A stretch of DNA of 6,979 nucleotides, from contig JAFGIT010000231.1 of assembly GCA_016929465.1 (NCBI GenBank), positions 1-6,979 on the forward strand, in the 5' to 3' direction. This document shows, piece by piece, positions 1 to 4,871 of the stretch. Numbering within the stretch: the stretch's first letter is position 1; every line of letters begins with the position of its first letter. The DNA is from JAFGIT01 sp016929465 [NCBI: Candidatus Coatesbacteria bacterium]. GTDB taxonomy: Bacteria > B130-G9. Under the pieces are notes generated by a model, which ran no database searches, had not been told where the DNA came from, and saw only the letters and a list, made by a program, of their open reading frames with translations. The position numbers and the translations under genes were made by a program.

Positions 1-153
1 ATCGCAGCATTTTCCCTCAATGCGAAAGACCAGCCTCTCTGGGCTAACGACAGTCAGGACTGACAGTGCTGGCTTGCCAACCGCGCTGCTGCCGGGATAG
101 AGATTCATCCTCAATCCTGGCCTGATGACGGTTGCCGGTTCAACCTCGAACAT
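1..153 (-). CDS. Start of an unidentified protein, cut by the left edge
   Basis: The reverse complement of 1-153 reads as 51 uninterrupted codons from an ATG at 153. The protein begins MFEVEPATVIRPGLRMNL, runs through a G/S-rich turn and a beta-rich stretch (ALSVLTVVSPERLVFRIEG), and is open at the window edge. A GAGGG Shine-Dalgarno site lies 7 nt before the ATG, which strongly supports both the gene and this start. It points the same way as etfB-etfA, 216 nt after the etfA stop, so it could be a distal member of that transcription unit or independent. There is no signal peptide or membrane segment in the visible part. The pattern of short beta strands around 'RPGLRMNLYPG' and 'SPERLVFRI' weakly recalls the N-terminal domain of YcgR/PilZ-type c-di-GMP proteins. 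That is a guess from strand pattern, not a recognised motif, and the family is unassigned. Confidence 0.6.
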   Translation of the reverse strand, partial: MFEVEPATVIRPGLRMNLYPGSSAVGKPALSVLTVVSPERLVFRIEGKCCD

Positions 154-160
154 ATCGCAT

Positions 161-165
161 CCCTC
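161..165 (-). promoter_or_regulatory. Shine-Dalgarno site of the left-edge gene
   Basis: On the minus strand this reads GAGGG, 7 nt before the ATG at 153. It fixes the start of the partial gene and is the main reason for accepting so short a visible reading frame. An alternative ATG at 160 is in another frame and meets a stop after six codons. Confidence 0.6.
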
Positions 166-199
166 GATTTATGGTTTGCGGGATTTGATGATCCAATGA

Positions 200-224
200 C
201 CACTCATCGACAACAGGCGAGTGG
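200..224. repeat. Inverted repeat CCACTC/GAGTGG
   Basis: Perfect 6-bp arms at 200-205 and 219-224 are separated by 13 nt. The repeat lies between the etfA stop and the next minus-strand gene, 36 bp (centre to centre) from the dyad at 235-261, which also has a 13-nt spacer. No T-run follows on either strand, so it is not a standard intrinsic terminator. It could be a protein-binding site or an RNA hairpin at the end of the etf transcript. Confidence 0.35.
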
Positions 225-234
225 CCGTAGTCAG

Positions 235-261
235 ATCACCGCCTCATCCCTCAACGGTGAT
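235..261. repeat. Inverted repeat ATCACCG/CGGTGAT
   Basis: Perfect 7-bp arms at 235-241 and 255-261 are separated by 13 nt, located 109 nt past the etfA stop. The same heptamer pair forms a dyad at 4252-4277, downstream of the radical SAM gene, with the arms in the opposite order. No U-tract follows, so classic termination is unlikely. Function is unknown; an RNA 3'-end hairpin or a binding site are both possible. Confidence 0.4.
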
Positions 262-369
262 TCCCTGCCCTTTTCAAGAAGCGGAGATTAGCGCCGAAAT
301 ACGATTCTATCTGAGAACATCATCGGCAGAAACCATGGACAACATTAGCTGCTTGTCACTGCCAGTAAT

Positions 370-1560
370 CTAAAGCCTCTTCAAACGCTCCGTGAGCTTG
401 GGGACAACCTGGAGCACATCACCGACGATGCCATAGGTCGCGACCTTGAATATCGGTGCCTCAGGGTCCTTATTGATCGCGATGATCACATCTGAGGTGC
501 GCATTCCTGCCAGGTGCTGTATCGCGCCCGATATGCCGCACGCGATATATAACTTCGGCCGGACAGTCTTGCCAGTCTGGCCGACCTGGTGTGGATATGG
601 AATCCACCCAGCATCGACTGCAGCCCTGGAGGAGCCCACGACGCCGCCCAGGACCTTTGCAAGCTCCCGCACAACGCTGAAATTCTCGGGCTTTCCAAGG
701 CCCCTTCCGCCCGAGACTATAATGTCAGCATCAACCAGGTTCACGCTCTCCAGCTCATCCTTAATATATTCCAGAACTTCGGTCAGTATCCTTGCATCTC
801 CGAGAACAAGTGACTCGCGGACCATCTCACCCGATCTCGACGCATCAAGCTCGGGCATCTCCATCACCTTTGGCCGAACGGTTGCCATCTGCGGCCTGTG
901 CTTCTCGCAAAGAATCTGCGCCATTATGTTGCCGCCAAAGGCTGGACGCGTCTGGAGAAGGCTCTTTCCGTCGTCGGCAATTCGAAGCTCGGTGCAGTCC
1001 GCAGTAAGACCTGTCTCTAGGCGTGTCGCAACCGCGCCGGCCAGGTCTCTTCCGCAGATGGTTGCACCGATGAGAATTATCTCTGGCTTGTATTTCTTTA
1101 CAAGGGAGACAAAAGCCTCCATGTAAGGCACTGTCCGATAGGGTGAGAGTCGCTCATCCTCCACGAGATACACGCAGTCGGCTCCATAATGGAATAGCTG
1201 GCTTGCGAGGTTCTCGACCTCATGGCCGAGGAGGACAGTGCAAAGCCTGCAACCAAGTGTGTCAGCGAGCTCACGCCCCTTCCCGAGAAGCTCGGGAGTG
1301 ACATGAACTATCTTACCCTCCTCAACCTCGCAGAATACCCATACGTCCCTGTAATCGGTCAGCTTAGATTCCTGCAGACGATGCTCTATAGGGATCGAAA
1401 GAGCCTCAACTGGGCATACCGAGATGCAGGCAGCGCAGTCGTTGCACGCCTCGGATGCTACTGCAACTCCATCGTTCAGGCTGAGAGCACCGAGCGGGCA
1501 GGAAGGTACACACACACCGCAGCCGGTGCAAAGGTCAATATCTATTCTCAACTGTGCCAT
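370..1560 (-). CDS. etfA: Electron transfer flavoprotein alpha subunit with N-terminal 2[4Fe-4S] ferredoxin domain
   Basis: This is the FAD-carrying alpha subunit of an electron-transfer flavoprotein, cytoplasmic and paired with EtfB. Residues 1-60 are a bacterial-type ferredoxin with two complete cysteine sets, C11/C14/C17/C21 and C39/C42/C45/C49, enough for two [4Fe-4S] clusters. Residues about 73-260 are the ETF N-terminal domain. About 278-396 form the C-terminal FAD domain, with SGGRGLGKPENF (283-294), the Arg of SRAAVDAGW (312), GQTGKTVRPKLYIACG (327-342), SGAIQHLAGM (344-353) and AINKDPEAPIF (361-371). At 396 aa the length fits a normal EtfA of about 320-340 aa plus a ferredoxin module. 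The start is 13 nt after etfB, with GGGGAG 8 nt before the ATG. Fused ferredoxins of this kind are known from CarE and LctC of bifurcating caffeyl-CoA reductase and lactate dehydrogenase complexes in Acetobacterium woodii. A bifurcating role here is inference. The family call is firm; the electron partners are unknown. Confidence 0.96.
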   Translation of the reverse strand: MAQLRIDIDLCTGCGVCVPSCPLGALSLNDGVAVASEACNDCAACISVCPVEALSIPIEHRLQESKLTDYRDVWVFCEVEEGKIVHVTPELLGKGRELADTLGCRLCTVLLGHEVENLASQLFHYGADCVYLVEDERLSPYRTVPYMEAFVSLVKKYKPEIILIGATICGRDLAGAVATRLETGLTADCTELRIADDGKSLLQTRPAFGGNIMAQILCEKHRPQMATVRPKVMEMPELDASRSGEMVRESLVLGDARILTEVLEYIKDELESVNLVDADIIVSGGRGLGKPENFSVVRELAKVLGGVVGSSRAAVDAGWIPYPHQVGQTGKTVRPKLYIACGISGAIQHLAGMRTSDVIIAINKDPEAPIFKVATYGIVGDVLQVVPKLTERLKRL

Positions 1561-1568
1561 CTCCCGCT

Positions 1569-1574
1569 CTCCCC
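1569..1574 (-). promoter_or_regulatory. Shine-Dalgarno site of etfA, overlapping the etfB stop
   Basis: On the minus strand the etfB stop TAG runs straight into GGGAG, so the last base of the stop is the first base of GGGGAG. This sits 8 nt before the etfA ATG. The arrangement implies translation of the two ETF subunits from one mRNA with close coupling, as expected for a 1:1 heterodimer. Confidence 0.65.
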
Positions 1575-2368
1575 TATGCCAATCCGTCTGCTTGCATTTT
1601 TCTCACCAGCTTCTCCACGACCTCATCGACCTCGCCCTCGAAGACCACGCCACCGGCCCTCATGGGCGGGGTAAATACACGCTCCACCCACGTGGGGGAA
1701 CCTCCGAGACCGATCCGCGTGGGGTCAGCGCCGACATCAGCAGCGCCCCACACATCTATCGTGCGCTTATTGGCCTTTCTGATGCCTAGAAGCGAGGGGT
1801 ATCGCGGCTGGTTGATGTCCTTGACGACTGTCAGAACAGCCGGTAGACGTCCTCTGATCGCCTCGACGCACCCCTCGAGCATTCGATGAACGGTCACCGC
1901 CCGCCCCTCGGGATTCAGGTCAACTACCTTGCAGACGTAGGTCAGCTGGGCGAGGCCAAGTCGAGTGGCGATGCCCGGTCCGACCTGGGCGGTGTCGCCG
2001 TCAATTGCTTGCTTGCCGCAGACTACGAGGTCGTAGTCGCCTATTCTCGCGATCGCGCGAGAAAGCGCGTAGGAGGTAGCGAGCGTATCCGAGCCCGCAA
2101 AATTGGGATCATTCAACAAGACCGCCTCATCTGCGCCCATCGCAAGAGCCTGCTTCAAGGCCTTTTCGGCCTGAGCAGGGCCCATGCTGATTACCCATAT
2201 ATCGCCCCCATGACGCTCCTTCAAAAGGAGAGCCTCTTCGATGGCGTATTCATCAAAGGGATTGATGATGGCCTCCGCCCCCTCCCGATTGAGCGTGTTG
2301 TCCTCCGGATTTATGGTGACGTCCGAGGCGGACTCCGGAACTTGTTTAATGCATACTATAGTTCTCAT
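1574..2368 (-). CDS. etfB: Electron transfer flavoprotein beta subunit
   Basis: This is the beta subunit of the ETF heterodimer, 264 aa, a normal family length. It opens with MRTIVCIKQVPES and carries INPFDEYAIEEAL (35-47), VISMGPAQAEKALKQALAMGAD (59-80), the FAGSDTLATSYAL segment (90-102) and the nucleotide-binding stretch GKQAIDGDTAQVGP (118-131). The latter is the form typical of ETFs from anaerobes that bind a second FAD, rather than the DDDCNQTGQ form of mitochondrial AMP-binding ETF. The segment NQPRYPSLLGIRKANKRTI (186-204) corresponds to the recognition loop that docks onto the partner dehydrogenase. The C-terminal region (about 225-264) is the arm that packs on EtfA. The gene is first in the pair, with etfA 13 nt downstream. 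Upstream is a weak SD (AGG, 5-6 nt before ATG) and a candidate promoter at 2415-2441. The family is certain. A bifurcating mode is likely from the motifs and the ferredoxin-fused EtfA, but unproven. Confidence 0.96.
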   Translation of the reverse strand: MRTIVCIKQVPESASDVTINPEDNTLNREGAEAIINPFDEYAIEEALLLKERHGGDIWVISMGPAQAEKALKQALAMGADEAVLLNDPNFAGSDTLATSYALSRAIARIGDYDLVVCGKQAIDGDTAQVGPGIATRLGLAQLTYVCKVVDLNPEGRAVTVHRMLEGCVEAIRGRLPAVLTVVKDINQPRYPSLLGIRKANKRTIDVWGAADVGADPTRIGLGGSPTWVERVFTPPMRAGGVVFEGEVDEVVEKLVRKMQADGLA

Positions 2369-2414
2369 GGCTACCTATTCAATATTCCAGGGTGTTTAAG
2401 CTAAGGAATAGAAA

Positions 2415-2441
2415 ACTATAGGAGGCACTCGGAACGGTCAA
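2415..2441 (-). promoter_or_regulatory. Candidate sigma-70-type promoter for etfB-etfA
   Basis: On the minus strand TTGACC (2436-2441) is followed after 15 nt by TATAGT (2415-2420). Both hexamers match 5 of 6 consensus positions, but the spacer is shorter than the usual 17. Transcription would start near 2408, giving a leader of about 40 nt before the etfB ATG. The elements lie inside the dyad at 2419-2474, so regulation at this site is plausible. Confidence 0.4.
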
Positions 2442-2474
2442 GTTAAAAGATAGCCCCAGTTCGGCCGCCTCCTA
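2419..2474. repeat. Long imperfect inverted repeat over the etfB promoter
   Basis: Outer arms TAGGAGGC (2419-2426) and GCCTCCTA (2467-2474) are perfect over 8 bp. Inside them GAACGG (2432-2437) can pair with CCAGTTC (2456-2462), with the A at 2458 bulged. The outer arms are 48 bp apart centre to centre. They overlap the candidate -10 element on one side and lie upstream of the -35 element on the other, a layout suited to an operator. It could also be chance. Confidence 0.4.
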
Positions 2475-2639
2475 ATCGCCCCCGGCTGACATTCTGGTCT
2501 TCTCTCACTCGAGGTTCGCGCTCACCGGTGGTGGATTTCGCAGAAGATATCTATCCTCTCCATCAGAGGCATGAGAGAGTATGTACCATCGCCAGCCTCA
2601 TACGCCCTGCGCTTTTTGGGGAGAATTCCCCAGATGAGC

Positions 2640-2691
2640 TTGACAGAATCCTGACGCCTATGAGATAAACACATCAGGCTTAAGGTATAAT
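2640..2691 (+). promoter_or_regulatory. Candidate promoters for the radical SAM gene
   Basis: A perfect -35 hexamer TTGACA (2640-2645) is followed after 18 nt by GATAAA (2664-2669), preceded by the extended -10 dinucleotide TG (2661-2662). A perfect TATAAT lies at 2686-2691 without a convincing -35 partner at normal spacing. Either could start a transcript around 2676-2698, leaving a leader of about 145-165 nt. No other gene lies between them and the radical SAM start. Confidence 0.4.
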
Positions 2692-2840
2692 GTGAAAGAG
2701 ACGATTCAAGAGTCGAGATGTCATACTCACGCGCAATGCGGGACGGGGGATTAAGAACCATTAGCCTGTCTCTGTCAACGCGACTGACCTCTCTGGTTTT
2801 ATCGATTTCTTCAAACAATGTTCGCGGACAGGCGTAGGTC

Positions 2841-4220
2841 ATGCGCCTTCTGCTGATTAATCCCACCAACCCACTCGTCAGTATTGTCAGAGTCAAGGAG
2901 AACCGGTGGAATCGCTATCGAGTATGGAAACCCCTTGGGCTTATGGTACTCGCTGGCCTGACTCCGGCTGAATGGGACATTGTGATCCTGGATGAGAATG
3001 TCGGGGTTCCTGACTATGATTCCGTCGCCCGGCCAGACCTCGTCGGCATAACAGCCTTTACGTCACAGGCAAGCCGCGCTTATGAGATTGCGTCCTATTT
3101 CCGTCGGCAAAATGTGCCTGTGGTCATGGGAGGTATTCACGCCACTGTCTGCGAGGACGAAGCCCTGGAATATGTCGATGCCGTTGTAACCGGTGAGGCT
3201 GAGAGTATCTGGATCCAGGTTCTCGAGGACGCAAGGCAGGGCCATCTGAAGAACAAGTACGCGGGAGGATTCGCTGAAATAGACCAGGTTCCGCCTGCAA
3301 GACATGATCTTTTGACGGCCGACTATGCTTTTGGTGCGATACAAACCACGCGCGGCTGCCCCTTTAACTGCAACTTCTGCAGCGTCTCGACGTTCAATGG
3401 ACTCCGGTATCGACAGCGGCCCATTCCAGATGTCATCCGGGAATTTAAGTCGGTCCGCGAGAAGCAGGTACTCGTCGTGGACGATAACCTCGTAGGCACT
3501 CGCAGGGAACATATTGACCGCACTAAGGAGCTGTTCCGCGCCTTGATCCAGGCTGATCTTGGCAAAGAATTGATTGCCCAGGCGACGATAAATTTCGCGG
3601 ACGATGAAGAGCTAATGGCCTTGGCTGCAAAAGCAGGCTGCAAGGGCGTCTTCATCGGCTTTGAATCTCCCTCAGTGGAGGGTCTCCGCGAGATCGGAGG
3701 AAAATACCACTTGCTGAAAGGCCGCGACTTCAGGGCGTCAGTCAAGCGAATACAACGGCACAAGATGCAAGTGGCTGGATCTTTCATCATCGGTCTCGAC
3801 GCCGACGAGGCCGGCACGGGCAAACATATCGCAGAGACTGCTCGCCGGTATGGGGTGGATTATATCAATGTCCTTTTCTTGACACCGTTGCCGGGCACCA
3901 GATTATGGGAGAATATGGCTTCTAAGGACCGGCTTCCACTGACCAGATTTCCGGATGATTGGAAATACTACACTCTGACTTACCCAGTAGCAGACTATTG
4001 CCACCTATCCCTGGATCAGGTGATTGACGAAATGATATCGTGCGAACGAGACTTCTACTCGACATCACACATCGTTCGCAGAATGCTGCGAAGCCTGTGG
4101 GAATGGCGCAATCCGCTATTCACCCTGGTGGGAAATCTCTCATATAAGCGCAACTCTCGCATTGCTGCCCAGAAATACATGGAATTCAGATCGGTGCGGG
4201 GCTTGAGAAGCATGCAATAG
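2841..4220 (+). CDS. B12-binding-domain radical SAM protein
   Basis: This is a 459-aa enzyme with a cobalamin-binding-type N-terminal domain (about 1-130) and a radical SAM barrel (about 165-360). The N-terminal domain begins MRLLLINPTNP and has VMGGIHATVCEDEALEYVDAVV (95-116) and TGEAE (117-121), the usual pattern of this fold. Like many radical SAM members it lacks an obvious DxHxxG cobalamin-ligand motif. The barrel has the cluster motif CPFNCNFC (C173, C177, C180) after TTRG, then VVDDNLVG (212-219), FIGFESPS (271-278), GSFIIGLDAD (313-322) and TPLPGTRLW (348-356). This pattern resembles the hopanoid-associated HpnP/HpnR/HpnJ and other B12-radical SAM methylase-like proteins, but the substrate cannot be deduced. 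The ATG is preceded directly by an in-frame TAG (2835-2837), so no upstream start is possible. A weak SD (AGG, 2830-2832) sits 8 nt away. The gene stands alone between two long non-coding stretches; no precursor peptide or lipid-pathway gene is adjacent. Confidence 0.93.
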   Translation: MRLLLINPTNPLVSIVRVKENRWNRYRVWKPLGLMVLAGLTPAEWDIVILDENVGVPDYDSVARPDLVGITAFTSQASRAYEIASYFRRQNVPVVMGGIHATVCEDEALEYVDAVVTGEAESIWIQVLEDARQGHLKNKYAGGFAEIDQVPPARHDLLTADYAFGAIQTTRGCPFNCNFCSVSTFNGLRYRQRPIPDVIREFKSVREKQVLVVDDNLVGTRREHIDRTKELFRALIQADLGKELIAQATINFADDEELMALAAKAGCKGVFIGFESPSVEGLREIGGKYHLLKGRDFRASVKRIQRHKMQVAGSFIIGLDADEAGTGKHIAETARRYGVDYINVLFLTPLPGTRLWENMASKDRLPLTRFPDDWKYYTLTYPVADYCHLSLDQVIDEMISCERDFYSTSHIVRRMLRSLWEWRNPLFTLVGNLSYKRNSRIAAQKYMEFRSVRGLRSMQ

Positions 4221-4251
4221 AGTCAACAGAGCGGCCCGCGGTTATCCGAAA

Positions 4252-4277
4252 CGGTGATTATTGACCACATATCACCG
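4252..4277. repeat. Inverted repeat CGGTGAT/ATCACCG after the radical SAM gene
   Basis: Perfect 7-bp arms at 4252-4258 and 4271-4277 flank a 12-nt spacer, beginning 31 nt after the stop codon. No U-tract follows, so if it ends or stabilises the transcript it does so without the standard intrinsic terminator. The arms are the same heptamers as in the dyad at 235-261. Confidence 0.4.
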
Positions 4278-4330
4278 CCCTGGCATCCCTCTCAAAAGAT
4301 CAGAGGCTCTTGGATTTGAAGATCGATGCA

Positions 4331-4350
4331 CTGAGGTGTCCTGACCTCAG
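4331..4350. repeat. Perfect hairpin CTGAGGT/ACCTCAG
   Basis: A 7-bp perfect stem (4331-4337 with 4344-4350) encloses a 6-nt loop. It lies 110 nt past the radical SAM stop. The bases that follow (AATCTGTCCC) contain no T-run, and neither does the opposite side. It may be an mRNA 3'-end stabiliser or a factor-binding site; it does not look like an intrinsic terminator. Confidence 0.4.
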
Positions 4351-4482
4351 AATCTGTCCCAAAAGGTACAATTGCTCTTTCTGGCCTGTTCATATTTGTC
4401 CAATTCGTTAAACCATGTATTCGACCATTATTGGCCTATAATAACACTATTATTGCATAAATAGTCATAATTATCGATGCTC

Positions 4483-4516
4483 ATATCCCAATCTCCAAGT
4501 CGATGTTTGGGGATAT
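4483..4516. promoter_or_regulatory. Inverted repeat upstream of the sigma-54 promoter, possible activator site
   Basis: ATATCCC (4483-4489) and GGGATAT (4510-4516) are perfect 7-bp arms separated by 20 nt. The flanking AA (4490-4491) and TT (4507-4508) extend the symmetry with one bulged G. Its centre is about 100 bp upstream of the start predicted from the sigma-54 promoter, the usual distance for an enhancer-binding-protein site. The symmetry is directly visible; the role is inference. Confidence 0.35.
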
Positions 4517-4572
4517 AGATCAGCAATGAAATCGGCCAACCAAAGGACAAACATGCAAAAATGCGACTCTTA

Positions 4573-4588
4573 TGGCACAAAAAATGCT
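4573..4588 (+). promoter_or_regulatory. Candidate sigma-54 (RpoN) promoter for the propeller gene
   Basis: The sequence TGGCACAAAAAATGCT matches the sigma-54 consensus TGGCACG-N4-TTGCW: all six bases of the -24 block are present, three of four in the -12 block, then T. The diagnostic GG and GC doublets (4574-4575 and 4586-4587) are exactly 10 nt apart. Transcription would begin near 4599, leaving about 270 nt before the ATG at 4868. Such a promoter would need an ATP-dependent enhancer-binding protein, which is not encoded in the window. Confidence 0.55.
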
Positions 4589-4657
4589 TATTTCCCCATT
4601 TGGGGTAGCTTAATGAGTGGTCAGCGCAGACCCGGGCGCTTCAGGAAATGGCTATAA

Positions 4658-4691
4658 AGGATCGAATGTGATGTCGAACGCTTGCGATCCT
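4658..4691. repeat. Inverted repeat AGGATCG/CGATCCT in the propeller gene leader
   Basis: Perfect 7-bp arms at 4658-4664 and 4685-4691 are separated by 20 nt, the same arm length and spacing as the dyad at 4483-4516 though not the same sequence. It lies within the predicted untranslated leader, so it may act as an RNA stem. Confidence 0.3.
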
Positions 4692-4871
4692 GCCTTACGG
4701 AGACTGGTCGCGGAAAGCAGGCTTGGAACTAACAATGAGGCGGGTCGGCCTCTGGACCGATACCAAGTGACCGCATCTCGCCACATCGGTCTCTTGTCGA
4801 GTACATCGAACCTGATTGCTGCATTTCTACATACCAATAAAACCCAAATCAATAGGAGGTCGGGACTATGA
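4671..4871 (+). CDS. Possible small ORF (66 codons) overlapping the propeller gene start
   Basis: An ATG at 4671, with AAGGA 9 nt upstream, opens a frame of 66 codons. It ends in TGA at 4869-4871, sharing ATGA with the start of the propeller gene, an overlap typical of translational coupling. The product begins MSNACDPALRRLVAESRL and has no recognised family, signal peptide or membrane segment. The frame stays open upstream as far as a GTG at 4617. Against it: no known motif, and the same bases form dyads and could pair with the downstream SD. It may be a chance frame in a non-coding leader. Confidence 0.2.
   Translation: MSNACDPALRRLVAESRLGTNNEAGRPLDRYQVTASRHIGLLSSTSNLIAAFLHTNKTQINRRSGL
4745..4863 (+). 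promoter_or_regulatory. Possible SD-sequestering leader structure
   Basis: CGGCCTC (4746-4752) can pair with GAGGTCG (4856-4862), which includes most of the propeller gene's SD; six pairs are Watson-Crick and one is G-U, with a U-G possible at each end. Nested directly inside is a perfect 7-bp stem, GACCGAT (4755-4761) with ATCGGTC (4785-4791). A competing hairpin, GGTC (4743-4746) with GACC (4755-4758), would exclude both. The pairings are visible in sequence; a switching role is speculative and no known riboswitch class is recognised. Confidence 0.25.
4854..4860 (+). promoter_or_regulatory. Shine-Dalgarno site of the propeller gene
   Basis: AGGAGGT is a full-strength ribosome binding site ending 7 nt before the ATG at 4868. 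It fixes the start and is followed by a clear signal peptide, so the start is well supported. Confidence 0.85.

Larger units (their letters stand above)
2369..2840. other. Divergent intergenic region between etfB and the radical SAM gene
   Basis: These 472 nt separate etfB (minus) from the radical SAM gene (plus). They hold a candidate etfB promoter (2415-2441), a long imperfect dyad (2419-2474) and candidate plus-strand promoters (2640-2691). No tRNA, repeat array or recognisable gene was seen. A minus-strand reading frame (2522-2842 or longer) crosses it but has no recognisable protein features. Confidence 0.6.
4221..4867. other. Long intergenic region with dyads, AT-rich patch and sigma-54 promoter
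   Basis: These 647 nt lie between the radical SAM stop and the propeller gene. In order they hold two perfect hairpins (4252-4277, 4331-4350), an AT-rich patch (18 G/C in 60 nt over 4421-4480), an inverted repeat (4483-4516), a sigma-54-type promoter (4573-4588) and a leader segment with further dyads (4658-4691, 4755-4791) and a possible 66-codon ORF. No RNA gene or mobile element was recognised. Confidence 0.6.

Noticed and set aside
446-1126. Plus-strand reading frame of 226 codons opposite etfA
   Set aside because: It lies entirely antisense to etfA, whose family motifs are unmistakable. The product has no recognisable domain and reflects codon bias of the real gene.
1886-2404. Plus-strand reading frame of 172 codons opposite etfB
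   Set aside because: It is antisense to a clear etfB and has no recognised motif or good ribosome binding site.
2618-2631. GGGGA-GAAT-TCCCC hairpin next to five T residues as a terminator
   Set aside because: The T-run (2613-2617) precedes the stem on the plus strand and reads as an A-run after the stem on the minus strand, so neither direction gives an intrinsic terminator.
2522-2896. Minus-strand reading frame in the etfB/radical SAM gap (124 codons, or 106 from an ATG at 2842)
   Set aside because: It is longer than expected by chance in a gap, but the product has no recognisable family or domain. The longer form overlaps the radical SAM gene and the shorter form overlaps its start codon (CATG). 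The strand holds no convincing promoter for it. Conservation in relatives would be needed to reinstate it.
3323-3823. Minus-strand reading frame of 166 codons inside the radical SAM gene
   Set aside because: It covers the strand opposite the conserved CxxxCxxC and barrel region; the Ser/Arg-rich product is typical of an antisense shadow.
4437-4442. TATAAT as a sigma-70 promoter for the propeller gene
   Set aside because: No acceptable -35 hexamer lies 15-19 nt upstream, and it would leave a leader of more than 400 nt. The sigma-54 match is better.
4613-4657. 14-codon leader peptide starting at the ATG at 4613
   Set aside because: There is a plausible GGGG upstream, but the peptide has no run of a regulatory amino acid and no attenuator follows it.
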